From Roseovarius sp. (GTDB taxonomy: Bacteria; Pseudomonadota; Alphaproteobacteria; Rhodobacterales; Rhodobacteraceae): a stretch of DNA of 64,000 nucleotides. Numbering within the stretch: the stretch's first letter is position 1; each line of letters opens with the position of its first letter. This document shows, in pieces, positions 35,621 through 43,868 of the stretch. Position numbers and translations under genes: made by a program. Below the pieces are notes generated by a model that had not been told where the DNA came from, searched no databases, and worked only from the letters and a program-made list of their open reading frames with translations. The stretch spans positions 1 through 64,000 of the forward strand of contig PBIL01000011.1 of NCBI GenBank assembly GCA_002720475.1, read 5' to 3'.

Positions 35621-36355
35621 ATGAAAATTGATCCGGACAACAGGGCCGACCTTTCGGCGCAGATCGCCGAGGCCATCCGCGAGGAGATCGTCGCGGGCCG
35701 TCTCATCGTGGACGAGCGGCTGCCCTCGGAGGCGGAACTGGCCGATCACTTCGCGGTCTCGCGCCCCACCGTGCGCGAGGCGCTCAAGCGGCTGGCCGCG
35801 CAGTCGCTCATCCGCACCGCGCGGGGCGCGTTCGGCGGCGCCTTCGTCAACCGGCTGAGCTACCCCGAGGCGTATGGGCAGCACATCACCACATCGACGC
35901 TCCTGCTGAGCATGAACAGCGTCAGCTTCGACGTGGCCTGCGAGGCGCGCTATGCGCTGGAGCGCGCCTGCACGCCGCTTGCGGCCCTGCGCCGCTCGCC
36001 CGACACGCTCGCCACGATGCGCGCCGAGATCCATCGCCAGGAGCAGCCGGGCCTGACGGACGAGGCGTTCTGCGCCTCGGACGTGGCCTTTCACCGCGCG
36101 CTGGTGGACAGCGCCGGGAACCCGGTGCTGTCCTATCAGTTGGCGGGCGCGGTCGAGGCGATGCAGCCGCTGATGAACATGATCACCTTCACGGCGCGCT
36201 CGCGCGGGGCGATCGTCGGCCTTCACACCCGCATCGCCGACGCGCTGGAGGGCCAGGCGGCCGAGGCGGCGCAGGCGGCGCTGTCGGAACTCGAAGCCTA
36301 TACGCTCACGCTGGGGCGTGACGTGATGGCGGCGCGGGCGCAGTCGAAGGGGTAG
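35621..36355 (+). CDS. FadR-subfamily GntR transcriptional regulator
   Basis: A 244-residue regulator from the ATG at 35621. Residues ~10-75 form a winged helix-turn-helix (LPSEAELADHFAVSRPTVRE); the rest is an all-helical FCD ligand domain with ASDVAFHRALVDSAGNPVL and a histidine in VGLHTRIADAL that could help bind metal. No Shine-Dalgarno sequence precedes the ATG, and the only earlier ATG (in the palindrome) is followed by a stop, so leaderless translation is likely. The effector is unknown. It probably regulates itself and the divergent DUF2182 operon. Confidence 0.88.
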   Translation: MKIDPDNRADLSAQIAEAIREEIVAGRLIVDERLPSEAELADHFAVSRPTVREALKRLAAQSLIRTARGAFGGAFVNRLSYPEAYGQHITTSTLLLSMNSVSFDVACEARYALERACTPLAALRRSPDTLATMRAEIHRQEQPGLTDEAFCASDVAFHRALVDSAGNPVLSYQLAGAVEAMQPLMNMITFTARSRGAIVGLHTRIADALEGQAAEAAQAALSELEAYTLTLGRDVMAARAQSKG

Positions 36356-36416
36356 AGGTCCGCACGGCGGCCCGCATGGGTGCCAGGACCTGAGCATCCG
36401 CCCCAAACCACCCCCC

Positions 36417-37604
36417 TCACCGCCGCGCCGCGATGGCCTGTCCCGCCGCCCAGCCCGAGGACCAGGCCCACTGGAAGTTGTAGCCCCCCAGCCAGCCGGT
36501 CACGTCCACCGCCTCGCCGATGACGTGGAGCCCCGGCAGGTGGCGCGATTCCATGGTGGCGGAGTGAAGGCCACGGGTGTCGATGCCCCCGAGTGTCACC
36601 TCGGCGGAGCGGTAGCCCTCGGTGCCGGTGGGCCTCAGCTCCCAGCCGCGCAGGGCCAAGACGATCCCGGCAAGCCGCGCGTCGGACTGGTCCCCGAGAT
36701 TGCCCGCAAGGGCGAGCGCGGGGGCAAGACGGGTCACGAGCTTTCCGGGCAGGTGCAGGCCCAGCACGGTGGTCAGGTTGCGGCGGCCCTGGCTCTGCCG
36801 CTCTGTCCGCAGGTTGTCGTAGAGCCTGCCCGCGGGGTCGAGATCGAGGGTGATCGCCGCCCCCTCGCGCCAGAAGGACGAGATTTGCAGGATCGCCGGC
36901 CCCGAAAGCCCGCGATGGGGGAAGAGCGCCGCCTCCTCGAAGGCCGCGCCGTTGCAGGCGGCGCGCACGGGAAGGGCGGTGCCGGAGAGCGCGGCAAAGG
37001 GCGCGTCGGAAAACGTCAGCGGCACGAGGGCGGGCCGCGTCTCGGTCACGGCATGGCCGAATTGGCGGGCGATGTCATAGGCCAGCCCCGTTGCCCCCAT
37101 CTTCGGGATCGACTTGCCCCCGGTGGCCAGCACGAGACTGCGGGCGGAGACGGTGACGCGGGTGCCCTCGCGCTCGAGCACGGCGCGAAAGCCGTGACCG
37201 TCATGGCCGATATCGACGACCCGCGTCGAAAGCCACAGCTCGGCCCCGGCGCGCCGCGCCTCGGCCAGCAGCATCGCCACGACCTGCGTGGCGCGCCCGT
37301 CGCAGAAGAGCTGCCCCAGCGTCTTTTCGTGCCAGGCGATGCCGTGGCGCGCCACGAGGTCGAGGAAATCCCATTGCGTATAGCGGGCCAGCGCCGATTT
37401 GCAGAAATGCGGGTTCCGCGACAGGAAATTCTCCGGCGCGGCGTGGAGATTGGTGAAATTGCACCGCCCGCCGCCGGAGATGCGGATCTTCTCGCCCGGG
37501 GCGCGGGCGTGGTCGATCACCAGCGCCCCCGGCCCGGCATGGGCCGCGCACATCAGCCCCGCCGCGCCCGCGCCGAGGATCAGGGTGGGAACCGTGCTCG
37601 TCAT
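36417..37604 (-). CDS. HI0933/YhiN-type flavoprotein
   Basis: A 395-residue NAD(P)/FAD-dependent oxidoreductase of the HI0933 (BaiN/YhiN) family. The FAD-binding loop GAGAAGLMCAAHAG starts at residue 12, the family motif GEKIRISGGGRCNFTN follows, and VLATGGKSIPKMGATG and EAVDVTGWLGGYNFQWAWSSG are conserved in the second half. The physiological substrate of most members is not known. It stands alone on the minus strand, divergent from ftsW. Confidence 0.92.
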   Translation of the reverse strand: MTSTVPTLILGAGAAGLMCAAHAGPGALVIDHARAPGEKIRISGGGRCNFTNLHAAPENFLSRNPHFCKSALARYTQWDFLDLVARHGIAWHEKTLGQLFCDGRATQVVAMLLAEARRAGAELWLSTRVVDIGHDGHGFRAVLEREGTRVTVSARSLVLATGGKSIPKMGATGLAYDIARQFGHAVTETRPALVPLTFSDAPFAALSGTALPVRAACNGAAFEEAALFPHRGLSGPAILQISSFWREGAAITLDLDPAGRLYDNLRTERQSQGRRNLTTVLGLHLPGKLVTRLAPALALAGNLGDQSDARLAGIVLALRGWELRPTGTEGYRSAEVTLGGIDTRGLHSATMESRHLPGLHVIGEAVDVTGWLGGYNFQWAWSSGWAAGQAIAARR

Positions 37605-37725
37605 GGCGCGTGCTCTGACGCGAAATGCCGACCCTTGGCAAGAGGTTCTGGCGCGGGGGCCGAAATGCGGCTAGACTGCGGCGCGAGACCCCGCAAAGGG
37701 GCGCATGACATGAGGCGGCAGGCAG

Positions 37726-38889
37726 ATGACGGAAATGGTCTACGGGGCAGTGCCCCTGCGGGACGCGGATCCCGTTCTTCCCCGGTGGTGGCGGACGCTC
37801 GACAAGTGGTCCTTCTTCTCGGTACTCATGCTCTTTGCCATCGGTATCCTGCTGGGGCTCGCGGCCTCGGTGCCGCTGGCCGAAAAGAACGGCTTCGCGC
37901 CCTTCCACTACGTGCAGCGCCAGATCGCCTTCGGCGCGCTCGCACTCTTCATCATGGCGTTCGTCTCGATGCAGCGCCCCGAAACGGTGCGCAGGCTCGC
38001 GGTGCTGGGCTTTCTGGCGGCGCTCCTGTCGCTGATGTGCCTGCCGTTTCTCGGCACGGATTTCGGCAAGGGGGCGGTGCGCTGGTACAGTCTCGGCTTT
38101 GCCAGCGTGCAGCCCTCGGAATTCCTCAAGCCCACCTTCGTTGTCGCCGCCGCCTGGATGATCGCGGCCAGCGACGAGATCAACGGCCCGCCGGGGCGGC
38201 TTTGGTCCTTTGCGCTCATGGTGGCGATCCTCGGCTTTCTGGCGATGCAGCCCGATTTCGGGCAGGCGGCGCTGGTGCTGTTCGGCTGGGGGGCAATGTG
38301 GTTCGTGAGCGGCGCGCCGGTGACGCTGCTCCTGATCATGGCCGGGCTGGTGGTGGCGGCGGGCTCGCTCGCCTATACCCATTCGGAACATTTCGCCCGC
38401 CGCATCGACGGGTTTCTCAGCCAGGAACTCGACCCCACGACGCAGCTGGGCTTCGCCACCAACGCGATCCGCGAGGGCGGCTTCTTTGGCGTGGGGGTTG
38501 GCGAGGGGCAGGTGAAATGGTCACTGCCCGACGCGCATACCGATTTCATCATCGCCGTGGCGGCGGAGGAATACGGGCTTGTCCTCGTGCTGGCGATCAT
38601 CGCGCTTTATGGCGGCATCGTCCTGCGCTCCTTCCTGCGGCTGATGCGCGAGCGTGATCCGTTCATCCGGCTGGCGGGCACGGGGCTTGTCGCCGTCTTC
38701 GGCGCGCAGGCGATGATCAACATGGGCGTGGCGGTGCGCCTGCTGCCCGCCAAGGGAATGACCCTGCCCTTCGTGAGCTATGGCGGCTCTTCGGTGGTGG
38801 CGGGGGGAATCGCGCTGGGGATGCTCCTGGCCTTTACCCGGACGCGCCCGCAGGGGCAGATCGGGGATCTGCTGCGGGGGCGGCGGTGA
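37726..38889 (+). CDS. ftsW: Septal peptidoglycan glycosyltransferase FtsW
   Basis: A SEDS-family membrane protein that polymerises glycan strands at the septum with FtsI. The product is 387 residues with about ten membrane helices. Conserved SEDS segments are [49 protein letters not shown] and [20 protein letters not shown]. It opens the plus-strand dcw arm, and its stop overlaps the murG GTG start. Confidence 0.97.
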   Translation: MTEMVYGAVPLRDADPVLPRWWRTLDKWSFFSVLMLFAIGILLGLAASVPLAEKNGFAPFHYVQRQIAFGALALFIMAFVSMQRPETVRRLAVLGFLAALLSLMCLPFLGTDFGKGAVRWYSLGFASVQPSEFLKPTFVVAAAWMIAASDEINGPPGRLWSFALMVAILGFLAMQPDFGQAALVLFGWGAMWFVSGAPVTLLLIMAGLVVAAGSLAYTHSEHFARRIDGFLSQELDPTTQLGFATNAIREGGFFGVGVGEGQVKWSLPDAHTDFIIAVAAEEYGLVLVLAIIALYGGIVLRSFLRLMRERDPFIRLAGTGLVAVFGAQAMINMGVAVRLLPAKGMTLPFVSYGGSSVVAGGIALGMLLAFTRTRPQGQIGDLLRGRR

Positions 38890-39980
38890 GCGCGCCGCTT
38901 CTGATCATCGCGGCGGGCGGCACCGGCGGGCACATGTTCCCCGCGCAGGCGCTGGCGGAGGTGATGCTGCGGCGCGGCTGGCGGGTGCGGCTTTCGACCG
39001 ATGCGCGCGGCGCGCGCTATGCGGGCGGCTTTCCCCATTCGGTGGAGATCGTGCAGGTGGCCAGCGCCACCTTCGCCCGCGGCGGCCTTGTCAACCGGCT
39101 GCTTGCGCCCTTCCATATCGCGGGCGGCATCCTCGGCACGGTGGTGCGGATGCTGCGCGAGCGTCCGGCGATGGTGGTGGGCTTCGGCGGCTATCCGAGC
39201 CTCCCGGCGCTCGCGGCGGCCACGATCCTGCGCCTGCCGCGCATGGTGCATGAGCAGAACGGCGTGCCGGGGCGGGTGAACCGGCTGTTTGCGCCGCGCG
39301 TGGACCTGGTGGCCTGCGGCACCTGGCCCGCCACCCTGCCCGAGGGGACGACGGCCGAGCATGTGGGCAACCCGGTGCGCGCGGCGGTGCGCGAGCGGGC
39401 GGGTGCCCCCTATATCCCGCCGGGCGATTATCCGATGTCCCTGCTTGTGATCGGCGGCTCTCAGGGGGCGCGTATCCTGAGCGAGGTGGTGCCGGGGGCC
39501 ATCGCCGCACTGCCCGAGGAGATGCTGCGCAACATCCGGGTGAGCCACCAGGCGCGCGAGGAAGACGGCGCGCGCGTCGCGCGCGCCTATGCCGAGGCGG
39601 GGATCGACGCGGATGTGCAGCCCTTCTTCCGCGACGTGGCGCGGCGCATCTCGGAGGCGCAGCTGGTCATCAGCCGCGCCGGGGCCTCCAGCCTGGCCGA
39701 TCTCGCGGCGATCGGGCGGCCCGCGATCCTCATCCCCTATGCCGCGGCTGCCGACGACCATCAGAGCGCCAATGCGCGCGGGCTGGTCGGGGCCGGGGCC
39801 GCGATCCTCATCCCCGAGCGCCGCCTTGACAAGGCCACGCTCGCCACGCAGATCGCCGCCGTTCTGGGCGATCCGAAGGGCGCAAGGCTGATGGCCGAAG
39901 CGGCGCGCCTGCAGGGGCGGCCCGAGGCCGCCGAGCGGCTGGCCGATCTGGTCGAAGACCTCGCAACGAAAGGAACCTGA
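38886..39980 (+). CDS. murG: UDP-GlcNAc:lipid I N-acetylglucosaminyltransferase MurG
   Basis: Makes lipid II from lipid I at the inner face of the cytoplasmic membrane. The product is 364 residues with a GTG start overlapping the ftsW stop by four bases. The GT28 signatures are present: [45 protein letters not shown], and [16 protein letters not shown] with [20 protein letters not shown]. Confidence 0.97.
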   Translation: MSAPLLIIAAGGTGGHMFPAQALAEVMLRRGWRVRLSTDARGARYAGGFPHSVEIVQVASATFARGGLVNRLLAPFHIAGGILGTVVRMLRERPAMVVGFGGYPSLPALAAATILRLPRMVHEQNGVPGRVNRLFAPRVDLVACGTWPATLPEGTTAEHVGNPVRAAVRERAGAPYIPPGDYPMSLLVIGGSQGARILSEVVPGAIAALPEEMLRNIRVSHQAREEDGARVARAYAEAGIDADVQPFFRDVARRISEAQLVISRAGASSLADLAAIGRPAILIPYAAAADDHQSANARGLVGAGAAILIPERRLDKATLATQIAAVLGDPKGARLMAEAARLQGRPEAAERLADLVEDLATKGT

Positions 39981-39984
39981 CACG

Positions 39985-41382
39985 ATGAACGCCGCCACCA
40001 AGCTGCCCACCGATGTGGGCCCGTTGCATTTCGTGGGCATCGGCGGCATCGGCATGTCCGGCATCGCCGAGGTGCTTCTGAACCTCGGCTATGACGTGCA
40101 GGGCTCCGACCTCAAGGCGTCGAGGATCACCGAGCGGCTGGAAGCCCTTGGCGCGCGGGTCTTCGTCGGGCAGCGGGCCGGGAATCTCGAGGGCGCGGAG
40201 GTGGTCGTCATTTCCTCGGCGATCAAGCCGGGCAACCCCGAGCTGGACGAGGCCCGCCGGCGCGGCCTGCCGGTGGTGCGCCGCGCCGAGATGCTGGCCG
40301 AGCTCATGCGCCTCAAGTCCAACATTGCCGTCGCCGGCACCCATGGCAAGACAACCACGACGACGCTGGTGGCCGAGCTTCTGGTCAAGGGGGGCATCGA
40401 CCCGACGGTGATCAATGGCGGCATCATCCACGCCTATGGCTCCAACGCGCGGATGGGCCAGGGCGAATGGATGGTGGTCGAGGCCGACGAAAGCGACGGC
40501 ACCTTCAACCGCCTGCCCGCCACCATCGCCATCGTCACCAATATCGACCCAGAGCACATGGAGCATTGGGGCACGATCGAGCGGCTGCGGCAGGGCTTCC
40601 ACGATTTCGTCTCGAACATCCCGTTCTACGGCCTTGCGGTCTGCTGCACCGATCACCCGGAGGTGCAGGCGCTGGTGGGCCGGATCACCGACCGGCGGGT
40701 GATCACCTTCGGCTTCAACGCGCAGGCCGATGTGCGGGCCGTGAACCTGCGCTATGAAGGCGGCGTGGCACGCTTCGACATCGCGCTTCAGGCCGAGGGC
40801 AAGATGATCGAGGGCTGTTCGCTGCCCATGCCGGGCGATCACAACGTCTCGAACGCGCTGGCCGCCGTCGCCGTGGCGCGGCACCTGCGCGTGCCGCGCG
40901 CGGCCATCAAGGAGGCGCTGGCCAGTTTCGGCGGCGTCAACCGCCGCTTCACCCGCGTGGGCGAGGTGGGCGGCGTGACCATCATCGACGATTACGGCCA
41001 TCACCCGGTCGAGATCGCGGCCGTGCTGCGCGCGGCGCGCCAGGCCACCACGGGCCGCGTCATCGCGGTGCATCAGCCGCATCGCTACACGCGGCTGTCC
41101 TCGCTCTTCGAGGAGTTCTGCGGCTGTTTCAACGAGGCCGACGTGGTGGGCATTGCCGAGGTCTATGCCGCGGGCGAAGACCCGATCCCGGGGGCCAGCC
41201 GCGACGATCTGGTGGCCGGGCTCATCCGCCACGGCCACCGGCAGGCGGTGGCGCTGGAGAACGAGGACGATCTGGAACGGCTGGTGCGCGAGACGGCGCG
41301 GCCGGGCGACATGGTGGTGTGTCTGGGCGCAGGCACGATCAGCGCCTGGGCCAATGCCCTGCCGGGGCGGCTGCGGGGATAG
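39985..41382 (+). CDS. murC: UDP-N-acetylmuramate--L-alanine ligase
   Basis: Adds L-alanine to UDP-MurNAc. The 465-residue protein has the N-terminal loop [16 protein letters not shown], the ATP loop [29 protein letters not shown] and the C-terminal [12 protein letters not shown] motif. AAAGGAAC upstream serves as ribosome binding site. In most relatives murC is followed by DUF2484 and murB; here an amino acid permease intervenes and murB is absent. Confidence 0.97.
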   Translation: MNAATKLPTDVGPLHFVGIGGIGMSGIAEVLLNLGYDVQGSDLKASRITERLEALGARVFVGQRAGNLEGAEVVVISSAIKPGNPELDEARRRGLPVVRRAEMLAELMRLKSNIAVAGTHGKTTTTTLVAELLVKGGIDPTVINGGIIHAYGSNARMGQGEWMVVEADESDGTFNRLPATIAIVTNIDPEHMEHWGTIERLRQGFHDFVSNIPFYGLAVCCTDHPEVQALVGRITDRRVITFGFNAQADVRAVNLRYEGGVARFDIALQAEGKMIEGCSLPMPGDHNVSNALAAVAVARHLRVPRAAIKEALASFGGVNRRFTRVGEVGGVTIIDDYGHHPVEIAAVLRAARQATTGRVIAVHQPHRYTRLSSLFEEFCGCFNEADVVGIAEVYAAGEDPIPGASRDDLVAGLIRHGHRQAVALENEDDLERLVRETARPGDMVVCLGAGTISAWANALPGRLRG

Positions 41383-41385
41383 CGC

Positions 41386-42573
41386 ATGGCCGAGACCCTC
41401 AAGCGCCGCATCGGTCCGGGATTGCTGACCGCCTATGGCGTGGGGGTCATGGTGGGCGCGGGGATCTACGTGCTGGTGGGCGCGGTGGCGGCCGAGGCCG
41501 GGATCTGGGCGCCGCTGGCCTTTCTCCTCGCGGGCGTGATCGCGGCGCCGACGGCGCTCAGCTATGCGGAATTCTCCACCCGCCTGCCCGAGGCGGCGGG
41601 CGAGGCGATCTTCGTCGCGCGCGGCCTCAACCTGCCCTGGCTCGGCACGGCTGTCGGGCTTGCCATCGCGACGGCGGGGGCGGTCTCGGCGGCGGCGGTG
41701 CTGCGCGGCGGGGTGGGCTACCTGGGCGCGGTGACAGGGCTGCCCTTTGCGCCCTCTGTCCTGGTGATCGGGCTCCTCCTCATGGCGGTGGCGATCCTCG
41801 GCGTGCTCGAAAGCCTGGCGCTTGCCGCGCTCTTCACCGTGATCGAGGTGGCGGGGCTTGCCATGGTGATCCTTGCGGGGTTCACCGCCCCCCCGGTGGC
41901 TGACTGGCAGATGGGGGGCGATCTGGTCTGGTCCGGCGTCATGGCGGGCGCGGTGCTGGCCTTCTTCGCCTTCATCGGCTTCGAGGATATCGTCAACATG
42001 GCCGAGGAGGTGCGCACGCCCGAGCGCACCCTGCCCCGCGCGATCCTTCTGTCACTGGCGATCACCGGCGCACTTTATGCGCTGGTCAGCATCGCCGCGG
42101 TGCGCGCCGTGCCTCTGGCCACGCTCGGGGGCAGCGAACAGCCACTGGCGCTTGTCTGGCAGGCGGGGCGCGGGGGCAGCGCGGCCTTCCTGTCGCTGAT
42201 CGCGGTGGCGGCGGCGCTCAACGGCGTGCTGGCGCAGATGGTGATGGCAAGCCGCGTGCTCTTCGGCCTCGGGCGGCGCAGCGTGGCGCTTGCGGGGTTC
42301 CATCACGCGCATCCGCGCTTTGGCACGCCGCTGCGCGCGACCCTTCTCATCGGGGTGATCGTGATCGCGGGCGCGCTGCTTCTGCCGGTGGCCGATCTGG
42401 CGGAGCTCACCTCGGGACTGCTTCTGGCGGTCTTCGTGCTGGTGAACGCCGCGCTCATGGCGATGAAGCGCCGCGCCCCGGAGGCCGCCTTCCGGGTGCC
42501 GATGGCGGTGCCGGTCTTCGGCCTCGGCGCGTCGCTTCTCGCGCTGTCGGTCAGTCTTGCCGGGGCGGTCTGA
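41386..42573 (+). CDS. APC-family amino acid permease
   Basis: A 395-residue membrane transporter with about 11-12 hydrophobic helices. The first helix carries GVGVMVGAGIYVLVG, the unwound substrate-binding GxG-type motif of APC transporters, and FAFIGFEDIVNMAEEVRTPE is the helix 6/loop 6-7 signature of the family. The substrate is not predictable; amino acids or polyamines are usual. It begins three bases after murC and its stop overlaps the DUF2484 start, so it is coupled into the murC transcript. Confidence 0.88.
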   Translation: MAETLKRRIGPGLLTAYGVGVMVGAGIYVLVGAVAAEAGIWAPLAFLLAGVIAAPTALSYAEFSTRLPEAAGEAIFVARGLNLPWLGTAVGLAIATAGAVSAAAVLRGGVGYLGAVTGLPFAPSVLVIGLLLMAVAILGVLESLALAALFTVIEVAGLAMVILAGFTAPPVADWQMGGDLVWSGVMAGAVLAFFAFIGFEDIVNMAEEVRTPERTLPRAILLSLAITGALYALVSIAAVRAVPLATLGGSEQPLALVWQAGRGGSAAFLSLIAVAAALNGVLAQMVMASRVLFGLGRRSVALAGFHHAHPRFGTPLRATLLIGVIVIAGALLLPVADLAELTSGLLLAVFVLVNAALMAMKRRAPEAAFRVPMAVPVFGLGASLLALSVSLAGAV

Positions 42574-42830
42574 TGCCCGTCTCGCTCGTGCTGGCCTGCC
42601 TGTGGGCGGTGGCGGCCAACCTGCTGGCGATGCTGCCCTCGCGCGATCGCCACTGGCGGCGGGCCTATCTGCTCATCGCGCTCGGCGTGCCGGTCCTCGG
42701 CCTCGTGACCTGGGAGAACGGGCCGTGGATCGGCCTTCTGGTGCTGGCGGCGGGGATGAGCGTGCTGCGCTGGCCGGTGATCCATCCGGGCCGCTGGCTG
42801 CGGCGGCTGGGACAGCGCAGCGGGTCCTGA
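42573..42830 (+). CDS. DUF2484 small membrane protein
   Basis: An 85-residue protein with two or three hydrophobic helices (LVLACLWAVAANLLAML and LIALGVPVLGLVTW) and a basic C-terminus. It matches the DUF2484 family of Rhodobacteraceae, whose genes usually lie between murC and murB. The function is not known. Here it is the last gene of the plus-strand dcw arm and is separated from murC by the permease. Its start overlaps the permease stop by one base. Confidence 0.85.
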   Translation: MPVSLVLACLWAVAANLLAMLPSRDRHWRRAYLLIALGVPVLGLVTWENGPWIGLLVLAAGMSVLRWPVIHPGRWLRRLGQRSGS

Positions 42831-42848
42831 GCGCGCCCCGGCACCCGT

Positions 42849-42898
42849 TTCGCCCGCCCGGCCCCCGTCGCCAGAGGGCTTGTGACCGGGGGGGCGAA
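42849..42898. terminator. GC-rich hairpin between convergent genes
   Basis: TTCGCCCGCCCGG at 42849-42861 pairs with CCGGGGGGGCGAA at 42886-42898 with one mismatch, across a 24-base loop. It fills the gap between the converging DUF2484 and hydroxyacid dehydrogenase genes and may serve as a bidirectional transcript end. No T-run follows on either side, so Rho or RNA processing may contribute. Confidence 0.4.
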
Positions 42899-42903
42899 GC
42901 GCC

Positions 42904-43776
42904 CTAGCCCAGCTTGCGCAAGCGCGCGAGCAGGCTCGAGGTATCCCAGCGTCCGCCGCCCATCTTCTGCACGTCCTTGTAGAACTGATCGACAAGCGCC
43001 GTGACCGGCAGGCTCGCCCCCACCTCGTCGGCGGTGTCGAGGCAGATCCCGAGATCCTTGCGCATCCAGTCCACCGCGAACCCGTGATTCCACTTGTCGT
43101 CGAGCATGGTCTGGTAGCGGTTCGACATCTGCCAGGACCCGGCCGCGCCCTGGCTGATCACCTCCACCACCGCGCGCCCGTCAAGCCCGGCCTTCTCGGC
43201 GAAATGCAGCGCCTCGCTGAGCCCCTGCACGAGACCCGCGATGGCGATCTGGTTGGCCATCTTGGTCATCTGGCCCGCGCCGCTCTCGCCGATGCGGCGG
43301 CAGAGCTTGGCATAGACCTGCATCACCGGCTCGGCGCGGGCGAACACCTCCGCATCGCCGCCGCACATGATCGACAGCTGCCCGTTCTCGGCCCCCGCCT
43401 GCCCGCCGGACACGGGCGCATCGACAAAGCCGAGACCGGCCGCCTTCGCCGCCGCGTAAAGCTCGCGCGTGACCCTGGCCGAAACCGTGGTGTGATCGAC
43501 GAAGACCGCGCCCGCGCCCATCCCGGCAAAGGCCCCGTCCGCCCCGAGGCAGACGCTGCGCAGATCGTCGTCATTCCCGACGCAGGCCATCACGAACTCG
43601 GCCCCTTGCGCCGCCTCGCGGGGCGTGGCGGCCGCGCGACCGCCATGCCGGGCCACCCATTTCTCGGCCTTGGCCGCCGTCCGGTTATAGACGCAGACAT
43701 CGTGCCCCGCCGCCTGAAGATGACCCGCCATCGGATAGCCCATCACCCCCAGACCCAGAAATGCCAGTTTCGCCAT
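42904..43776 (-). CDS. Beta-hydroxyacid dehydrogenase (3-hydroxyisobutyrate dehydrogenase-like)
   Basis: A 290-residue NAD(P)-dependent enzyme of the 6-phosphogluconate/3-hydroxyisobutyrate dehydrogenase family. The N-terminal Rossmann motif is FLGLGVMGYPMAGHL. The substrate-binding DAPVSGGQAGAENGQLSIMCGG and the catalytic-lysine segment GAGQMTKMANQIAIAG are both intact. Candidates include 3-hydroxyisobutyrate, tartronate semialdehyde and related C3-C4 substrates; sequence alone does not decide. No valine-degradation genes adjoin it. It is monocistronic and divergent from the acylase gene. Confidence 0.88.
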   Translation of the reverse strand: MAKLAFLGLGVMGYPMAGHLQAAGHDVCVYNRTAAKAEKWVARHGGRAAATPREAAQGAEFVMACVGNDDDLRSVCLGADGAFAGMGAGAVFVDHTTVSARVTRELYAAAKAAGLGFVDAPVSGGQAGAENGQLSIMCGGDAEVFARAEPVMQVYAKLCRRIGESGAGQMTKMANQIAIAGLVQGLSEALHFAEKAGLDGRAVVEVISQGAAGSWQMSNRYQTMLDDKWNHGFAVDWMRKDLGICLDTADEVGASLPVTALVDQFYKDVQKMGGGRWDTSSLLARLRKLG

Positions 43777-43868
43777 GCCGCTTTCCTCCTGTCGGGTTGC
43801 CGTTGTCTCCGGCGGGATTTCTGACTATCCCCGGTGGGGATGCAAGCAGAAACTCCGGGAGTGCCGCC

